64,000 bases of DNA from Acidovorax sp. Leaf191 (GCF_001424425.1 NZ_LMPT01000001.1:608137-672136); one strand, 5' to 3'; shown: positions 36,451 through 44,740, counted from the stretch's first letter. Notes: generated from the letters alone by a model not told the origin. Translations and numbers: made by a program.

Positions 36451-37656
36451 ATGAACCTCGTCAGCCTCAACATCGAATCGATCCAGCTCGGCCAGCCGCT
36501 GCCTTTTGTGCTGCGCGGCGCCGACGGCACCCTGCTGGCACAGAAGGGGTACATCATCCGCACCCGCGAAGAGCTGGCCAAGATGGTGTCCCGGGGCCGC
36601 CAGCTGTGCGTGGACACCGACGAGTCCGGCGGCAGCCACCGCGCCTACCTGGCGCAACTGCAGCGCATGCTGAACGCCGACACCAACCTGGGCGAGATCG
36701 CGGCGATGAAGATGACGGCGGCCGAGGACTCGGCCGCGCGCGCCCGCGGCGGCCGGCTGCTGCCCGACTGGCCCGAGCTGCAGCTGCGGGCCACGCAGCT
36801 GCTGCGGTCGCCGTCGGCCACGGACTTCGGCGGCCGGTTCCAGGCCCTGCACGACGAGCTATCGCGCCACTGCGAGCAGACGCCGGACGCGACGCTGCTG
36901 GCCATGATCTACCTGTCGGCGCAGGAAACCCACATGTACAGCGGCACCCATTCGATGCTGGTGAGCTGCGTGTGCATGGTGGTCGCGCGCGAGATGCTGC
37001 GCTGGCCCGAAGTGCGCGTGCAGCAGCTGGGCCAGGCGGCGCTGAGCATGAACATCGCGATGACCGAGCTGCAGGACCAGCTCGCCCAGCAGACCCACCC
37101 GCTCACCGCCGAACAGATCTCTGCGGTGGAGGACCACGCGGCGCGTTCCGAGGCCCTGCTGCGCAGCCTGGGCGTGTCCGACCCGCTGTGGCTGGAGGCG
37201 GTGCGCTGCCACCACCACCGCACCCCCGGCCCCCTGGCCAAGAAGACCGAAGCCCAGCAGATGGCGCGCCTGCTGCAGCGCGCCGACATCTTCGGCGCGC
37301 GCATGGCGCCGCGTGCGGCCCGCCCGCCCATGCCGGCCACCGCCGCCATGCAGGCGAGCTACTACGACGAGGAGCACCAGGTCGACGAAGCCGGCGCGGC
37401 CCTCGTCAAGACCCTGGGCGTGTACCCCCCCGGTGCCTTCGTGCGCCTGGCCAGCCAGGAGGTGGGCGTCGTCATCCGCCGCGGCGCCACGGCCACCACG
37501 CCCAAGGTGGCCGTGGTGACCAACCGCGAAGGCATGCCCACGGGCGAGCCCATTCCCCGCGACACCGGCATGCCACCCTGGAAGGTCACGGGCGTGGTGG
37601 CCTTCAAGGATGTGCGGGTCAAGCTCTCGCTCGACCGGCTGCTGAGCCTGGGCTGA
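36451..37656 (+). CDS. HD-GYP-like protein with degenerate catalytic site
   Basis: 401 residues. An N-terminal PilZ-like/unknown region (LPFVLRGADGTLLAQKGYII) is followed by an HD-GYP-like helical domain. Family elements remain: HSMLVSCVC, HPLTAEQISAVEDHAARSEA, DPLWLEAVRCHHHRTPG. The HD pair that binds the catalytic metals is replaced (family L..AALLHDIGK, here LGQAALSMNIAM, near residue 200) and the GYP motif is absent. HD-GYP enzymes hydrolyse cyclic di-GMP; this one probably does not and may act as a binding or signalling protein. A single-gene transcript behind the efflux operon, 108 bases away. Confidence 0.75.
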   Translation: MNLVSLNIESIQLGQPLPFVLRGADGTLLAQKGYIIRTREELAKMVSRGRQLCVDTDESGGSHRAYLAQLQRMLNADTNLGEIAAMKMTAAEDSAARARGGRLLPDWPELQLRATQLLRSPSATDFGGRFQALHDELSRHCEQTPDATLLAMIYLSAQETHMYSGTHSMLVSCVCMVVAREMLRWPEVRVQQLGQAALSMNIAMTELQDQLAQQTHPLTAEQISAVEDHAARSEALLRSLGVSDPLWLEAVRCHHHRTPGPLAKKTEAQQMARLLQRADIFGARMAPRAARPPMPATAAMQASYYDEEHQVDEAGAALVKTLGVYPPGAFVRLASQEVGVVIRRGATATTPKVAVVTNREGMPTGEPIPRDTGMPPWKVTGVVAFKDVRVKLSLDRLLSLG

Positions 37657-37965
37657 CCCGCCGGCGCCGACGGACGGACAGATACACCTGCGGCCTGCGC
37701 CATCGGCCAGCGCCCCTCGTGCTCATGCGGTGCGGCGCCGGTACGCCGCGGTGCGCGGCGCCCTCTCCACAGACTTTGATCCCCTTGCGGCATGGTGGCC
37801 GCATCCATGGGGTCGGCTGCTGCGTACATGATGCAGGTGCCGCGTGATCCACACCGATTCCGGGATCCGCACCAAGACGTAACCAATCGGTATAAATAAA
37901 AACTCATGTGGACAAAAAATAATGGAGCGGTTAAATTGGCCGCACCGACCTGTGCTGGAAGTCCT
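37657..37965. other. Intergenic region with AT-rich promoter end
   Basis: 309 bases without a recognisable gene. The left two thirds are GC-rich with small inverted repeats. The right end turns sharply AT-rich and contains TATAAAT at 37891-37897, a plausible -10 for the glutathione peroxidase gene, though no good -35 is visible. A short in-frame extension of the peroxidase (from ATG 37906) lies here but lacks signal-peptide character. Confidence 0.5.
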
Positions 37966-38586
37966 ATGACCACCTTTTTGCTACGACCCGTCCCTGCCGC
38001 CGCCCTGGTGCTGGCCGCTGCCTTCGGGCCCGGGGCCTGGGCCCAGCCAGCGGCGCAGCCGGTGCCCGGTGCGGCTGCAGCGGCGGCGCCGGCCGCCTGT
38101 CCCGCCACGCTGCAGCACACCTTCCTGCGCCTGCAGGACGAAAAGCCGCAATCCCTGTGCCAGTACAGCGGCAAGGTCGTGCTCGTGGTCAACACCGCCA
38201 GCTTCTGCGGATTCACCGGCCAGTACAAGGGGCTTGAAGAGCTCTATGCGCGCTACAAGGACAAGGGCCTCGTCGTGCTGGGCTTCCCGTCCAACGACTT
38301 CTCGCAGGAGTCCGGCAGCAACCAGCAGATCGCGGACTTCTGCGAAAGCACCTTCGGCGTGAAATTCCCCATGTTCGCCAAGAGCAGCGTGAAGGGCGCC
38401 GAGGCCTCGCCGCTGTTTCGCCAACTGGCCCAGCTCTCGGGCACCGCCCCGCGCTGGAACTTCCACAAATATCTGCTGGGCCGCGACGGCAAGCTGGTCG
38501 ACCAGTACTCCAGCCTGACCGCGCCCGACAACCAGGGCCTAGTGCGCGCCATCGAGCAGCAACTGGCGGTTGCCCCCGCACGGTGA
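37966..38586 (+). CDS. Periplasmic glutathione peroxidase-family protein
   Basis: 206 residues. Signal peptide ending near Ala 26 (AAALVLAAAFGPGAWA), so periplasmic. The peroxidase core has Cys 81 (NTASFCGFTGQY) in place of selenocysteine, Gln 114 (NDFSQESG) and the Trp-Asn pair (WNFHKYLLG), completing the usual catalytic tetrad. The resolving cysteine of thioredoxin-dependent members (FAKCDVNG in relatives) is a serine here (FAKSSVKG). ATG 37966 follows GGAAG. The next transcription unit, a candidate small RNA, has its promoter starting at the base after this stop codon. Confidence 0.88.
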   Translation: MTTFLLRPVPAAALVLAAAFGPGAWAQPAAQPVPGAAAAAAPAACPATLQHTFLRLQDEKPQSLCQYSGKVVLVVNTASFCGFTGQYKGLEELYARYKDKGLVVLGFPSNDFSQESGSNQQIADFCESTFGVKFPMFAKSSVKGAEASPLFRQLAQLSGTAPRWNFHKYLLGRDGKLVDQYSSLTAPDNQGLVRAIEQQLAVAPAR

Positions 38587-38615
38587 TTGACATGCTTTCT
38601 TTACGTTTCTTTAAA
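38587..38615 (+). promoter_or_regulatory. Strong sigma-70 promoter for the candidate small RNA
   Basis: A perfect -35 TTGACA (38587-38592) is followed after 17 bases by TTTAAA (38610-38615, 4 of 6 matches to TATAAT). The -35 begins immediately after the TGA of the peroxidase gene. Predicted transcription start is near 38622. Confidence 0.7.
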
Positions 38616-38621
38616 AAAAAC

Positions 38622-38800
38622 CTGTCCGAAGGCTGGAACTTCGGCGGGACAGCCCCACTCTATTTCTTGCGCAACACGATTGCGCGACGTACAGTTTTAG
38701 TGTTGCGAAGCCTTTCGGGCCCCCGGGTTCCGACTGACCTCCTGGAGCGCTTCTCCTCCCTCCCTCTCTTATTCGTTTCGGGACGCTTCGCAACCTTTTT
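38622..38800 (+). ncRNA. Candidate small RNA carrying the 16S anti-Shine-Dalgarno core
   Basis: About 178 bases between a strong promoter and a T-run. A 5' hairpin (CCGAAG...CTTCGG, closed by CTGT/ACAG) is followed by a second hairpin (GCGCAA, loop CACGA, TTGCGC, 38669-38685). A large domain is closed by perfect 10-base arms GTTGCGAAGC (38702) and GCTTCGCAAC (38785), then CTTTTT. Inside that domain lie ACCTCCT (38737-38743), identical to the anti-Shine-Dalgarno end of 16S rRNA, and CTCCTCCCTCCC (38753-38764). I recall an Rfam family of betaproteobacterial toxic small RNAs with such a motif but cannot test membership. The opposite strand also shows a hairpin plus T8, so a leftward transcript is the alternative. 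Confidence 0.62.
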
Positions 38801-38830
38801 ATTCCGTGACCCGGCCAGAGGGAGCCGGCC

Positions 38831-40138
38831 ATGAAAATCGCCATCATCGGCTCCGGCATCTCCGGGCTGGCTGTCGCGCACCAGCTGCGCGGGCATGCGG
38901 ACATCACCCTCTTCGAGGCCGGCGACTACTTCGGCGGCCACACCCACACGGTGGACGTGACGCTGCCCGATGCCTGGGGCAACCCGGTCACGCACGGCGT
39001 GGACACGGGCTTTCTGGTCTTCAACGAGCGCACCTACCCGGGCTTGATCCGCCTGCTGGCCGAGCTGGGGGTCGAGACCTCCAAGTCCGACATGTCGTTC
39101 TCGGTGCAGGTGCCCGGCGCGCTGCGCGGGCGCACGCTCGAGTGGAGCGGCACCGACCTGTCCACCGTGTTCGCGCAGCGGTCCAACCTGCTGAACCCGC
39201 GCTTTTGGGGCATGCTGCGCGACCTGCTGCGCTTCAACCAGCTGTGCACCGGCATCGCACAGGCCAATGCCGAGGCCGCGATGACGCAGCCGCTGGGCGA
39301 CTTCCTGAAGGAGCACCGCTTTGGCGATGCGTTCCGCGACTGGTACTTCCTGCCGATGCTCGGCTGCATCTGGAGCTGCCCGACCGACCAGATGCTGAAG
39401 TTCCCCGTGGCCACCATGATCCGGTTCTGCCACAACCACGGCCTGATCCAGGTGAGCCAGCGGCCGCAGTGGTGGACGGTGTCGGGCGGTGCCTGGCACT
39501 ACGTGGAGAAAATCGTGGCGGGCATTGCCGACAAGCGCCTGTCCACCCCCGTGCGCCGTGTGGAGCGCGACGCAGCCGGCGTGCGCGTGGTCACCGACCG
39601 GCACACCGAGCACTTCGACAAGGTCGTGCTGGCCACGCATTCGGACCAGTCGCTTGCGCTGCTGGCCGAGCCCAGCGCGCAGGAGCGTGCGGTGCTGGGC
39701 GCCATCCGCTACCAGGCCAACCGCGCCGTGCTGCACACCGACGCGGCCGTGCTGCCAGGCCTGCGCAGCGCCTGGGCCGCCTGGAACTACGAGCGCGCCG
39801 CCGAGGGCCACCGCGAGTCGGCCCGCGTGTGCCTGCACTACCTCATCAACCAGCTGCAGCCCGTGCCGTTCGCGCAGCCCGTGGTCGTGTCGCTCAACCC
39901 GCTGCGCGAGATCGCGCCGGAGCATGTGATCGGCAGCTACGACTACGCCCACCCCGTGTTCGACCTCGCGGCCATCCAGGCCCAGCGCGGCGTGGCCCAG
40001 CTGCAGGGCCAGGCCCACACCTGGTTCTGCGGCGCCTGGACGGGCTACGGCTTCCACGAAGACGGCCTGCAGTCGGGCCTGGCGGTGGCCGAGCAGCTGC
40101 GCGCCACCCTGCCCACCGCGTGGGCGAAGGCCGCCTGA
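38831..40138 (+). CDS. FAD-dependent amine-oxidase-like oxidoreductase (COG2907)
   Basis: 435 residues. N-terminal Rossmann FAD motif GSGISGLAVAHQL (residues 7-19), then GVDTGFLVFNERTYPGL and a C-terminal FAD block (WFCGAWTGYGFHEDGLQSGL). It resembles phytoene-desaturase/amine-oxidase flavoproteins. With the next two genes it forms the conserved flavoprotein-DUF1365-CFA trio linked to modification of unsaturated fatty acids. From memory, homologues in Rhodobacter belong to a singlet-oxygen regulon connected with furan fatty acids. ATG 38831 follows AGAGGGAG. First gene of a tightly packed eight-gene operon. Confidence 0.88.
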   Translation: MKIAIIGSGISGLAVAHQLRGHADITLFEAGDYFGGHTHTVDVTLPDAWGNPVTHGVDTGFLVFNERTYPGLIRLLAELGVETSKSDMSFSVQVPGALRGRTLEWSGTDLSTVFAQRSNLLNPRFWGMLRDLLRFNQLCTGIAQANAEAAMTQPLGDFLKEHRFGDAFRDWYFLPMLGCIWSCPTDQMLKFPVATMIRFCHNHGLIQVSQRPQWWTVSGGAWHYVEKIVAGIADKRLSTPVRRVERDAAGVRVVTDRHTEHFDKVVLATHSDQSLALLAEPSAQERAVLGAIRYQANRAVLHTDAAVLPGLRSAWAAWNYERAAEGHRESARVCLHYLINQLQPVPFAQPVVVSLNPLREIAPEHVIGSYDYAHPVFDLAAIQAQRGVAQLQGQAHTWFCGAWTGYGFHEDGLQSGLAVAEQLRATLPTAWAKAA

Positions 40139-40971
40139 TGACCACGCCGGGCGCTGCCGCACCCCTGATCGGCTTCGGCCAGGTGCGCCACACCCGGCTG
40201 CGCCCGCAGCGGCACGCGTTCGCCTACCCCACGTTCTTCCTGATGCTGCCGCTGCGCAGCCTGGCGGGCGGGGCCGGCGCGGCTGCGGGCGCACCCGGCC
40301 CGCTCGCGGTCAACCGCCGGGGCCTCATCAGCTTTCACGATGCCGACCACGGCGACGGCCGCAGTGCCGCGCAGGGCGGTGCGCTCGCCTGGGTGCAGGA
40401 GCTGCTGCGCGCCGAGGGCATCGCAGACGCGGACGGCGAGGTCTGGCTGCACTGCTACCCGCGCGTGCTGGGCTACACCTTCAAGCCCGTGAGTTTCTGG
40501 TACTGCCACCGCGCCGACGGCAGCCTGCGCGCCATCGTGGTCGAGGTCAACAACACCTTCGGCGAGCGCCACTGCTACCTGCTCGATGCGCCGCGCTACG
40601 GCGTGGAGCTTGCAGCGCGCAAGGTGTTCCACGTGTCGCCGTTCTGCGAGGTGAGCGGCGGCTACCGGTTCCGCTTCATGCGCACCCTGGCCGCAGGGGC
40701 CGGAGCGCCCGCCGACACCGATTCCGTTGCCGCGGGCCGCACCGTGGTGCGCATCGACTACGACGACGCGGCCGGCCCGCTGCTGCAGACCAGCGTGAGC
40801 GGCACCCTGCACCCCATCACCGACAAGACGCTGCGCCAGGCCCTGTGGGGCTACCCGGCCATGACGCTGGCCGTGATCGCCCGCATCCACTGGCAGGCGC
40901 TGCAGCTGTGGCTCAAGCGCGTGCGCTTTCACAGCAAGCCCGCAGCGCCGGCCTCCACCGTGACCCGCTGA
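40138..40971 (+). CDS. DUF1365 family protein
   Basis: 277 residues. Family landmarks include LIGFGQVRHTRLRPQRHAF, YPTFFLMLPLRSL, GYTFKPVSFWYCHRADGSL, VEVNNTFGERHCYLL and KVFHVSPFCEVSGGYRFRF. The ATG shares one base with the stop of the flavoprotein gene (TGATG). DUF1365 is almost always found between such a flavoprotein and a CFA-type methyltransferase, which implies a joint role in lipid acyl-chain chemistry; its own activity is not established to my knowledge. Confidence 0.9.
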   Translation: MTTPGAAAPLIGFGQVRHTRLRPQRHAFAYPTFFLMLPLRSLAGGAGAAAGAPGPLAVNRRGLISFHDADHGDGRSAAQGGALAWVQELLRAEGIADADGEVWLHCYPRVLGYTFKPVSFWYCHRADGSLRAIVVEVNNTFGERHCYLLDAPRYGVELAARKVFHVSPFCEVSGGYRFRFMRTLAAGAGAPADTDSVAAGRTVVRIDYDDAAGPLLQTSVSGTLHPITDKTLRQALWGYPAMTLAVIARIHWQALQLWLKRVRFHSKPAAPASTVTR

Positions 40972-41043
40972 ACTGCTGAAACGTTGACCACCGAACCATC
41001 GAATCGCCGGCCCTTGGAACGCACCCACCGCAAACCGCACGAG

Positions 41044-42282
41044 ATGACCGCCATGAACACCTCCAGCACCACCGCCCGCCGCCCGGCCATCGACCTGCCC
41101 CAGGGCACGCCCGCCGCCGCCCGCACGGCCCTGAAGCTCTTGCAGCGGCTGCAGCACGGCAGCCTGACGGTGCAGCTGCCCGACGGCACGCTGCAGCACT
41201 TCGGCCACGGGGGCGGGCCCACCGCCGCCATCACGCTCAAGAACTGGAACGTGTGCAGCGCCGCGCTCAAGTCCGGCGACATCGGCTTTGCCGAGAGCTA
41301 CATCGCCGGCGACTGGACCACGCCGCACCTCACCGACCTGCTCAAGGTCTTCATCGCCAACCGCCAGCAGGTCGAAGGCGTGATCTACGGCACCTGGGCC
41401 GGGCGGCTGCTGTACCGCATCAAGCACCTGCTCAACCGCAACACCCGCGCCAACAGCCAGAAGAACATCCACGCCCACTACGACCTGGGCAACGCGTTCT
41501 ACCAGCTGTGGCTGGACGACACCATGAACTACTCGTCCGCCTGGTTCGAGGGCCAGGCCGGCGGCGACATGCGCGCGGCCCAGCACGCCAAGGTGCGCCG
41601 CGCGCTGCGCATGGCCGGCGTGCAGCCCGGCGACCGCGTGCTGGAGATCGGCTGCGGCTGGGGGGCGCTGGCCGAGATGGCGGTGACCGAGTTCGACGCG
41701 TCGGTGACCGGCGTGACGCTGTCGACCGAGCAACTGGCCTTCGCCCAGGACCGCATGGCGCAATGCGACCGCGCGCAGCAGGCCGACCTGCGGCTGCAGG
41801 ACTACCGCGACATCACCGACGGCCCGTACGACGCCGTGTGCTCCATCGAGATGATCGAGGCCGTGGGCCGCGAGTACTGGCCCACATACTTCCAGGCGGT
41901 GCAGCGCCTGCTCAAGCCCGGCGGCCGTGCCTGCGTGCAGAGCATCGTCATCGACGACAGCCTGTTTGCGCGCTACATCAGCTCCACCGACTTCATCCAG
42001 CAGTACATCTTCCCGGGCGGCTGCCTGCCCTGCCCGCGCGAGTTCCGCCGCGAGGCGGAGGCCGCCGGCCTGCGCGTGGTCGACGAATTCGCGTTCGGGC
42101 AGGACTACGCCGAGACGCTCAAGCGCTGGCGCGAGCGCTTCCTGGCCCAGCGCACGCAGATCCTGCAGCTCGGGTTCGACCAGCGCTTCATGCACATCTG
42201 GGAGTTCTACCTGGCCTACTGCGAAGCCGCCTTTGCGATGGGCAACATCGACCTGGTGCAGTACACGCTGGTCAAGGACTGA
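41044..42282 (+). CDS. Cyclopropane-fatty-acid-synthase-type SAM methyltransferase
   Basis: 412 residues. CFA synthase architecture: HAHYDLGNAFYQLWLDDTMN, YSSAWFEGQ, SAM-binding VLEIGCGWGALAEMA (near residues 199-213), EMIEAVGREYWPTYF and QQYIFPGGCLP. It transfers a methylene or methyl group from S-adenosylmethionine to unsaturated acyl chains in phospholipids. ATG 41044 is chosen; an upstream TTG at 40984 and the ATG at 41053 are alternatives. The 72-base gap to DUF1365 is the widest inside the operon. Confidence 0.9.
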   Translation: MTAMNTSSTTARRPAIDLPQGTPAAARTALKLLQRLQHGSLTVQLPDGTLQHFGHGGGPTAAITLKNWNVCSAALKSGDIGFAESYIAGDWTTPHLTDLLKVFIANRQQVEGVIYGTWAGRLLYRIKHLLNRNTRANSQKNIHAHYDLGNAFYQLWLDDTMNYSSAWFEGQAGGDMRAAQHAKVRRALRMAGVQPGDRVLEIGCGWGALAEMAVTEFDASVTGVTLSTEQLAFAQDRMAQCDRAQQADLRLQDYRDITDGPYDAVCSIEMIEAVGREYWPTYFQAVQRLLKPGGRACVQSIVIDDSLFARYISSTDFIQQYIFPGGCLPCPREFRREAEAAGLRVVDEFAFGQDYAETLKRWRERFLAQRTQILQLGFDQRFMHIWEFYLAYCEAAFAMGNIDLVQYTLVKD

Positions 42283-42306
42283 CCGGCCAGCCCCGGAGGC
42301 ACACCG

Positions 42307-42876
42307 ATGAACGCTATTAAAAACATAGCTATTGCCGCTTTCCTGGCAAGCGGTACGGCCATTTTTTATGCGCAACCCCTGTTCGCGCTGGAAGCCGAGG
42401 CGGCCGGCCCGCTGTCTGGCGCCCGCCTGGTGGGCCAGGGCACGTTGAGCTTTCTGGGGTTCGATGTGTACCGTGCGCGCCTGTGGGCCGCGCCCGGGTT
42501 CGACGCCAGCGACTACGCCGCCCACCCGCTGGCGCTGGAGCTGACCTACCACCGCGGCTTCTCGGCCGATGCCATCGCCAAGCGCTCGCTCGACGAGATG
42601 CGCCGTGTGGGCAGCTTCACCCCCGAGCAGGCCGCGCGCTGGCAGCAGGCGCTGCAGGCCGCACTGCCGGACGTCAAGCCCGGCGACCGCCTGCTGGGCG
42701 TCTACCAGCCCGGTGCGGGCGCGGTGTTCCGCATGGGCGGGCGGGTGGTGGGCGAGGTGCCTGACGCCGAGTTCGCGCGCCTGTTCTTCGGCATCTGGCT
42801 GTCGCCCAAGACGTCGGAGCCGGCGCTGCGCCAGGCACTCATCGCCTCGCCCCGCAACGCAGGGTCGCCCCCGTGA
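42307..42876 (+). CDS. Chalcone-isomerase-like secreted protein
   Basis: 189 residues. A signal peptide (IKNIAIAAFLASGTAIFYAQ ... LFA) precedes a chalcone-isomerase-like fold: GTLSFLGFDVYRARLWAAPG, HPLALELTYHRGFSADAIA, GDRLLGVYQPGAGAVF, FFGIWLSPKTSEPALRQAL. In bacteria this family is often encoded beside CFA-type lipid genes and may bind fatty acids in the periplasm. The entire hydrophobic signal core is encoded by a copy of the family's intergenic hairpin repeat (42313-42369). The stop overlaps the GTG of the next gene. Confidence 0.85.
   Translation: MNAIKNIAIAAFLASGTAIFYAQPLFALEAEAAGPLSGARLVGQGTLSFLGFDVYRARLWAAPGFDASDYAAHPLALELTYHRGFSADAIAKRSLDEMRRVGSFTPEQAARWQQALQAALPDVKPGDRLLGVYQPGAGAVFRMGGRVVGEVPDAEFARLFFGIWLSPKTSEPALRQALIASPRNAGSPP
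42313..42369 (+). repeat. Comamonadaceae-type hairpin repeat, copy 5, encoding a signal peptide
   Basis: GCTATTAAAAACATAGCTAT, then TGCCGCTTTCCTGGCAAGCG and GTACGGCCATTTTTT: the standard element, starting six bases after the ATG of the chalcone-isomerase-like gene. It contributes about 19 residues of the signal peptide. Confidence 0.8.
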
Positions 42877-44192
42877 CCCCGCAGGCCCTGCAGTCGCCGC
42901 TGCGCTCCGGGCAGGGCCTGGCGTATGGCCTGCTGGGCCTGCCGCTCGCGTTCGTCGCGCTGCCGCTGTACGTGCTGCTGCCCAACCACTATGCGCGCGA
43001 GTTCGGCATGCCGCTGGCCACGCTGGGCGGGCTGCTGCTGGCGGCGCGGCTGCTCGATGCCGTGTCCGACCCGCTGCTGGGGCGGCTCTCCGACCACCTG
43101 TTCGGCCGCTCCGCGCGCGCCGTGCTGGCGGTGGGCGCCGTGTCGGCGGTCGTGATGGCGCTGGGGCTCACGGGGCTGTTCTTTCCGCCGGTGCAGGGGG
43201 CGCCTGCGCTCACCGCCTGGGCGTTTGCGGCACTGGTGGTGACCTACCTGGCCTACAGCCAGCTGGGCATCGCGCACCAGTCGTGGGGCGCGCGCCTGGG
43301 TGGGGACGAGCTGCAGCGCAGCCGCATCGTAGCCTGGCGCGAAGGCGCGGCCCTGGTGGGCGTGGTGCTGGCCTCGCTGCTGCCCGCGCTGGCGGGGCTG
43401 CCGGCCATGCTGGGCGTGTTCGCGCTGGCGCTGAGCCTGGGCTGGTGGGCCTGGAGCCGGGCGCCCCGGCCGGCCACCCACGCCGCTGCGGCGTGGCAGC
43501 CGGCGCACGCAGCACCACAGCCCGCGCTGTGGCGCCCGTGGCAGCGCCCGGCGTTTCGGCGCCTGCTGGCCGTGTTCGTGCTCAACGGCATTGCCAGCGC
43601 CATCCCGGCCACGCTGGTGCTGTTCTTCATCCAGGACCTGCTGCAGGCCCCGCCCGCGCAGGAGCCCCTGTTCCTGGGCATCTATTTCGTGTGCGCCGCG
43701 GTGTCGATACCGCTGTGGCTGCGCGCCGTGGCGCGCTTCGGGCTGGCACGCACCTGGCTGGCGGGCATGCTGCTGGCCATCGCGGCGTTCAGCGGCACGG
43801 CGCTGCTGGGCGCGGGCGATGTGTGGCCGTTTGCGCTGGTGTGCGCGCTCTCGGGCGTGGCGCTGGGCACCGACCTGGCCCTGCCCAGTGCGCTGCTGGC
43901 CGGCGTGATCGCGGCCGAAGGCGACAGCGGCCGCCACGAGGGCGCGTACTTCGGCTGGTGGAACCTGGCCACCAAGCTCAATCTGGCCCTGGCCGCGGGC
44001 CTGGCGCTGCCGCTGCTCGGCGCGCTGGGCTACGCGCCCGGCACCCGCAGCGAGGCCGGCCTGCAGACCCTGAGCCTGGCCTACGCAGTCCTGCCCTGCG
44101 CGCTCAAGCTGATGGCCGCCGTGGCCCTGTATGCCCTGATCCTGCGCCGCCTCCCGGCGGGCGCAGCCCTTCCCCTGCGAGGTACCCCATGA
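42873..44192 (+). CDS. MFS transporter, glycoside-pentoside-hexuronide (MelB)-like
   Basis: 439 residues, twelve predicted helices. Family features: ARLLDAVSDPLLGRLSDHLF near residues 50-70, YSQLGIAHQSWGARL and FGWWNLATKLNLALAAGL. GTG start at 42873 overlaps the preceding stop (GTGA). Members co-encoded with CFA/DUF1365 genes are conserved in proteobacteria. The cargo is unknown and need not be a sugar; a lipid-derived or lipid-modifying role is plausible from context. Stop overlaps the next ATG. Confidence 0.87.
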   Translation: MTPQALQSPLRSGQGLAYGLLGLPLAFVALPLYVLLPNHYAREFGMPLATLGGLLLAARLLDAVSDPLLGRLSDHLFGRSARAVLAVGAVSAVVMALGLTGLFFPPVQGAPALTAWAFAALVVTYLAYSQLGIAHQSWGARLGGDELQRSRIVAWREGAALVGVVLASLLPALAGLPAMLGVFALALSLGWWAWSRAPRPATHAAAAWQPAHAAPQPALWRPWQRPAFRRLLAVFVLNGIASAIPATLVLFFIQDLLQAPPAQEPLFLGIYFVCAAVSIPLWLRAVARFGLARTWLAGMLLAIAAFSGTALLGAGDVWPFALVCALSGVALGTDLALPSALLAGVIAAEGDSGRHEGAYFGWWNLATKLNLALAAGLALPLLGALGYAPGTRSEAGLQTLSLAYAVLPCALKLMAAVALYALILRRLPAGAALPLRGTP

Positions 44193-44740
44193 CACTGAAC
44201 CGACGCCACCTCCTCGCCGCCGCCGCGGCCGCCGCCAGCCCCGTGCTGCTGGCGGGCTGCGCCAGCCAGAACCTCGAGGGCTACGCCAGCGAAAAGCCGG
44301 TGCTCGACCTGGCCCGCTACTTCAACGGCACCATCGACGCCCACGGCATCTTCCAGGACCGCAGCGGGCAGATCGTCCGCCGCTTCACCGTGGTCATGGT
44401 CTGCACCTGGACGGGCGACCAGGGCGTGCTGGACGAGGCCTTCACCTATTCGGACGGCACCACGCAGCGGCGCGTCTGGCGCCTCACGCGGCTTGCGGAC
44501 GGGCGCTACACCGGCACGGCGGACGACGTGATCGGCGAGGCGAAAGGCCAGACGCGCGGCAACGCCTTCCGCTGGAACTACACGCTGGCCCTGCCCGTGG
44601 ACGGCAAGGTCTACCACGTGGACCTGGACGACTGGATGTACCTCATGGACGACCGCGTCATGCTCAACCGCGCCACCATGAGCAAGTTCGGCGTGCGCCT
44701 GGGTGAGATCACTTTGTCCTTCACCAAGCGCGCGCCATGA
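44189..44740 (+). CDS. DUF3833 family lipoprotein
   Basis: 183 residues. Twin-arginine-like start (MTLNRRHLLAAAAAAAS) followed by lipobox LLAGC (Cys 24). The body shows the DUF3833 pattern: LDLARYFNGTIDAHGIFQDR, RRFTVVMVCTWTG, TRGNAFRWNYTLALPVDGK, LDDWMYLMDDRVMLNRATMS. A lipocalin-like barrel facing the periplasm is likely, perhaps holding a modified acyl chain. ATGA overlap with both neighbours. Confidence 0.9.
   Translation: MTLNRRHLLAAAAAAASPVLLAGCASQNLEGYASEKPVLDLARYFNGTIDAHGIFQDRSGQIVRRFTVVMVCTWTGDQGVLDEAFTYSDGTTQRRVWRLTRLADGRYTGTADDVIGEAKGQTRGNAFRWNYTLALPVDGKVYHVDLDDWMYLMDDRVMLNRATMSKFGVRLGEITLSFTKRAP

Noticed and set aside
38660-38720. Resemblance of the minus strand (CTAAAACTGTACGTCG) to 6S RNA
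   Set aside because: Only a short stretch matches from memory, and the overall structure with a strong intrinsic terminator does not fit 6S RNA.
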